From: Candidatus Dadabacteria bacterium
GTDB lineage: Bacteria; Desulfobacterota_D; UBA1144; Nemesobacterales; UBA2774
Assembly (NCBI GenBank): GCA_020027805.1
Contig: JAHKKQ010000107.1
Span: 1 to 7,252 of the forward strand
DNA length: 7,252 bases
Direction of reading: 5' to 3'
Each line of letters starts with the position of its first letter. The first letter of the stretch is position 1. This document shows positions 4,882 through 7,252 of this stretch, one piece after another. Made by a program: the position numbers and the translations under genes. The notes under the pieces were generated by a model. The model was given only the letters and a program-made list of their open reading frames with translations, was not told the DNA's origin and made no database searches.

Positions 4882-5790
4882 TCATGCCTCGCCTATGCTG
4901 AGTAATATGTATTGTGGAATAAACGACCTTTCTTTATCGCCGCAGCTTTTTAATATTTTGAATGCGTTATCGAGTCTTCTCAATTTTACGTTAAATATCT
5001 TTTCATCCTGAGCTGACTGGAAATCCACCTGTATTTCTTCATTCTCTACCTTCATACCTTGTAAATAAAACGCGGATATCTCCCTGATGCCGGTTTCCTT
5101 CCTCAGAAAATATTCCGCCGCCTGCGCGGGCGCGCTGTAGCAGGAGCGTCCCCTGTAGCTCTCAAGCTCGCTCCTGCCGTTTTTATATTCACCGAATATT
5201 TCCTCCGCTGTTTTTCCCTCCCTGACCCGTCCGTAGTAAAAGCCGTGGGGCAGGCAGACGAATGTGGATGCGAACCTGTGGCCCCCGATGTGAGTCGTCT
5301 GCCATGTGTGTTGGCCGTACGCTCCCTCCGCCGCCTCCAGGTACACCGGCATGCCGAACTTCCCGCAGCACTTGTCGTGCTCGCCGTTAGTGCATATGAG
5401 AAAGATCGGCTCTTTAATCTCGGACGATCTGTCTTTGATAATTACGTCTATGTCTTCGTCGAGCAGGTCTTCGTATCCGCCGAGCGTGATTTCACTGAGG
5501 ACAGGATCTTTCTCCCTCGAATGGGCTATGAAGAGCTTTATGCCGTCACCGCCCCGTTTTTCCTTCTTTACAAGCTGGAGTCGTGAATTCGGGAATCCCT
5601 CGATATAACGATTAATAGCGGTTTTTACCGCCTCAGGTATTTTGCTGTCACGAAATGCGTCGCCCGACCAGCGCCCTTTATATTCGAGGACGAACCAGGT
5701 CTCGACCGTGCTGGCGGTCCCGTACATCCCCTCATTTGCTTCGAGCGAATCGAGCGAGCATAATGTCCCGCGCTTAATCTGTTCACTCAA
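4882..5790 (-). CDS. Sucrase/ferredoxin-like (Apd1/Aim32-type) protein, predicted bis-histidinyl [2Fe-2S] thioredoxin-fold ferredoxin
   Basis: A 302-residue cytosolic protein of the sucrase/ferredoxin-like family, which despite its name has no sucrase role. Yeast Apd1 and Aim32 are the studied members and bind a [2Fe-2S] cluster through two Cys and two His with the motif CX8CX24-75HXGGH. Here the motif is exact: Cys133, eight residues, Cys142, 24 residues, His167-I-G-G-His171. An additional Cys141 adjoins Cys142. The N-terminal half carries the family's opening block (Cys11 and GTASTVETWFVLEYKGRW at 24-41). The C-terminal part (about 240-302) looks like a separate small domain of unknown role. 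The start is a TTG at 5788-5790 with GGTGG 7 nt upstream; no ATG is available before Met22, which lies inside the conserved block. It follows the thiolase gene by 27 nt, so it is probably the last gene of the beta-oxidation operon. Role in electron transfer or redox sensing is inferred. Confidence 0.88.
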   Translation of the reverse strand: MSEQIKRGTLCSLDSLEANEGMYGTASTVETWFVLEYKGRWSGDAFRDSKIPEAVKTAINRYIEGFPNSRLQLVKKEKRGGDGIKLFIAHSREKDPVLSEITLGGYEDLLDEDIDVIIKDRSSEIKEPIFLICTNGEHDKCCGKFGMPVYLEAAEGAYGQHTWQTTHIGGHRFASTFVCLPHGFYYGRVREGKTAEEIFGEYKNGRSELESYRGRSCYSAPAQAAEYFLRKETGIREISAFYLQGMKVENEEIQVDFQSAQDEKIFNVKLRRLDNAFKILKSCGDKERSFIPQYILLSIGEA

Positions 5791-5817
5791 ACCGGTTCCA
5801 CCGTTCCCTAAAATTTA

Positions 5818-6981
5818 TCAAAGCCTTTCGATGATAGTCGCGGTCGCCATGCCGTGCCCTATGCACATGACCTGGAGCCCGAACTGTCCGTCTATGCGCT
5901 CGAGCTCGTTTAGCAGCTTGGTCATGAGCAGGGCTCCCGTTGCCCCCAGGGGATGGCCGTGTGCTATCGCCCCGCCGTTTGGATTCACTTTCCCCATGTC
6001 GGGCTTAAGCTCCCTCGACCATGCGAGCACGACAGAGGCGAACGCCTCGTTTATCTCTATAACGTCCATATCGGAGAGCGAGAGCCCGGCCTTCGAGAGG
6101 ACTCTGGCCGTTGCCGGTATGACCTCCAGCAGCTGCATGGTGGGGTCTCCTCCGAGAACTGCGCGCGCGCGTATCCCCGCCCGCGGGCTAAGCCCGTCCG
6201 CCTCCGCCCTTTCCCTGTCCGCTATCAGGAGGAGTGCGGCGCCGTCCGATATCTGGCTAGAGTTCGCGGCAGTGATTACGCCCCCCGCCCTGAAGGCAGG
6301 GGCCAGTGAGGACATCCTTTCGAGGTCCGGTTTGAGCCTCACGCCTTCGTCGTGATCGAGTATGAACGGCTTGCCTTCGGCATCCGCGCCCGCGACGGGC
6401 ATGATCTGATCCCTGAAGAAACCCGACCTGATTGCCCGGGCGGCCTTAGAATGGCTCTCGAAGCTGAACCCGTCGAGCTCCTCTCTCGTGAGGCCGTATT
6501 TTTCAGCGATGCGCTCCGCCGACTCGCCCTGATGAATGAGCTCGTATTTAGACCCTACATCCGGGTTCAGGTTTTCGAGACCGCCTTTGATGTCGGAGAA
6601 CATCGGCACACGAGTCATGGACTCGACACCGCCCGCAAGTACGTACCCGGCGTCCCCCGCAGCTATAGACTGGGCCGCGAAGTGGACGGCCTGCTGGCTC
6701 GACCCGCACATCCTGTTGAGCGTTACCGCGGGTACGGACGGGGGCAGGGGGGAGAGGAGCACTGCCAGCCTGCTTATATTGGCGCCCTGCTCGCCGTATT
6801 GAGTCACAGAGCCCGTAATGACGTCGTCGATCATCTCTCCTCCGATACCGGTCCTTTTCAGTATCTCGCCTATAAGCCCGGCGTATAGCTCGTCCGGCCT
6901 GATGTTTCTGAGCACTCCCCGGTTCCTTCCCACGGGCGTCCGGACGGCATCGATTATTACGGGTTCTTTCGTTACCGTCAT
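5818..6981 (-). CDS. Thiolase-family acetyl-CoA acetyltransferase / 3-ketoacyl-CoA thiolase
   Basis: A 387-residue thiolase, cytosolic, acting by a two-step Claisen chemistry: either breaking 3-ketoacyl-CoA to acetyl-CoA and a shortened acyl-CoA, or joining two acetyl-CoA. All catalytic elements are present in order: nucleophile Cys92 in NRMCGSSQQAVH, NEAFA at 311-315, His343 in GGAIAHGHPLGATGA, and the acid/base Cys373 in MCIGHGMATA. The last motif differs from the frequent CxGGGxG, with His376 and Met378. Length fits the family. The start at 6979-6981 overlaps the stop of the upstream acyl-CoA dehydrogenase gene (ATGA), with AAGGAG 11 nt upstream and AGGGA immediately before the ATG. Context with an acyl-CoA dehydrogenase favours beta-oxidation over acetoacetyl-CoA synthesis, but sequence alone does not settle chain length, so I give no gene symbol. 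Confidence 0.94.
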   Translation of the reverse strand: MTVTKEPVIIDAVRTPVGRNRGVLRNIRPDELYAGLIGEILKRTGIGGEMIDDVITGSVTQYGEQGANISRLAVLLSPLPPSVPAVTLNRMCGSSQQAVHFAAQSIAAGDAGYVLAGGVESMTRVPMFSDIKGGLENLNPDVGSKYELIHQGESAERIAEKYGLTREELDGFSFESHSKAARAIRSGFFRDQIMPVAGADAEGKPFILDHDEGVRLKPDLERMSSLAPAFRAGGVITAANSSQISDGAALLLIADRERAEADGLSPRAGIRARAVLGGDPTMQLLEVIPATARVLSKAGLSLSDMDVIEINEAFASVVLAWSRELKPDMGKVNPNGGAIAHGHPLGATGALLMTKLLNELERIDGQFGLQVMCIGHGMATATIIERL

Positions 6982-7252
6982 TCCCTTGTCAGCTCCTTGG
7001 CCATTACGACGCGCTGGATTTCGTTTGTGCCCTCGTATATCTGGAGCACCTTGGCGTCCCTCATCAGCTTCTCAAGCGGATATTCCTCGGAATACCCGTA
7101 TCCCCCGTGTATCTGGACCGCTTCGGTAGCCGCCCACATGGCGGTGTCCGAGGCGAATGTCTTGGCGTAAGAGGCCTCGAGTGTGTTCCGCTCCCCCCTC
7201 GCCGCCTTCCACGCCGCGTTATACGTGAGGAGCCTGGCCGCCTGCGTGCGCA
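6978..7252 (-). CDS. Acyl-CoA dehydrogenase, C-terminal 90 residues (N-terminus beyond right edge)
   Basis: Reading leftward from the right edge, the frame gives 90 residues ending at a TGA at 6978-6980. It is the C-terminal helical domain of an FAD-dependent acyl-CoA dehydrogenase: WAATEAVQIHGGYGYSEEYP, then LMRDAKVLQIYEGTNEIQR and VVMAKELTRE. IYEGT carries the catalytic glutamate at the position used by medium- and short-chain enzymes (Glu376 of medium-chain acyl-CoA dehydrogenase), so the visible part looks active. The enzyme would oxidise acyl-CoA to 2-enoyl-CoA, passing electrons to electron-transfer flavoprotein. The stop overlaps the thiolase ATG by 4 nt, so the two are translationally coupled. 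FAD- and substrate-binding N-terminal domains are outside the window, so chain-length preference is unknown. Confidence 0.95.
   Translation of the reverse strand, partial: RTQAARLLTYNAAWKAARGERNTLEASYAKTFASDTAMWAATEAVQIHGGYGYSEEYPLEKLMRDAKVLQIYEGTNEIQRVVMAKELTRE

Noticed and set aside
1..7252. CRISPR arrays, tRNA/rRNA genes, phage or defence systems
   Set aside because: No regularly spaced repeats, tRNA-like folds, rRNA stretches or defence-type proteins are visible. Apart from the IS end, the content is ordinary metabolic and redox genes.

Overview
The window is a bacterial chromosomal segment. Six of the eight readable genes and the clipped acyl-CoA dehydrogenase use strong or recognisable Shine-Dalgarno sites. 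Genes are tightly packed and bacterial in type, and codons are moderately GC-rich. The content fits a free-living, probably aerobic or facultative heterotroph that makes arginine and degrades fatty acids. I cannot place the lineage from sequence alone; a Gram-negative, deltaproteobacteria-like or candidate-phylum origin is only a guess.

Layout, left to right. Positions 1-94 are the clipped end of an IS1016-type (IS1595 family) insertion sequence, with the first 14 codons of its transposase reading leftward off the window. Then come a CLC-type Cl-/H+ antiporter (145-1500, minus) with its own candidate promoter, a PPOX-fold flavin or F420 oxidoreductase (1754-2182, minus), and argininosuccinate lyase argH (2190-3572, minus). 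The PPOX gene follows argH so closely that its ribosome-binding site overlaps the argH stop. Next is a BCP/PrxQ-type peroxiredoxin (3707-4180, minus), divergent from a small nitroreductase (4310-4822, plus). The gap between these two carries a clear interrupted palindrome beside a TATAAT box. Convergent with the nitroreductase is an Apd1/Aim32-type (sucrase/ferredoxin-like) iron-sulfur protein (4882-5790, minus). It lies 27 nt downstream of a thiolase (5818-6981, minus), which overlaps by 4 nt the end of an acyl-CoA dehydrogenase gene (6978-7252, minus, clipped).

Functionally there are three blocks. The right block is a beta-oxidation operon: acyl-CoA dehydrogenase, then thiolase, with a predicted bis-histidinyl [2Fe-2S] thioredoxin-like protein appended. 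The middle block is a peroxide/flavin redox pair (peroxiredoxin and nitroreductase) that may share a regulatory region. The left block holds arginine biosynthesis plus a flavin/F420 protein, an ion transporter and a recent-looking IS insertion. No CRISPR array, tRNA, rRNA or phage gene is visible. No gene-free stretch exceeds 300 bases; the longest (1501-1753) holds only a candidate promoter and a weak inverted repeat. The most interesting items are the exact CX8CX24HXGGH iron-sulfur motif in the beta-oxidation operon and two 6-4-6 palindromes placed at promoters.
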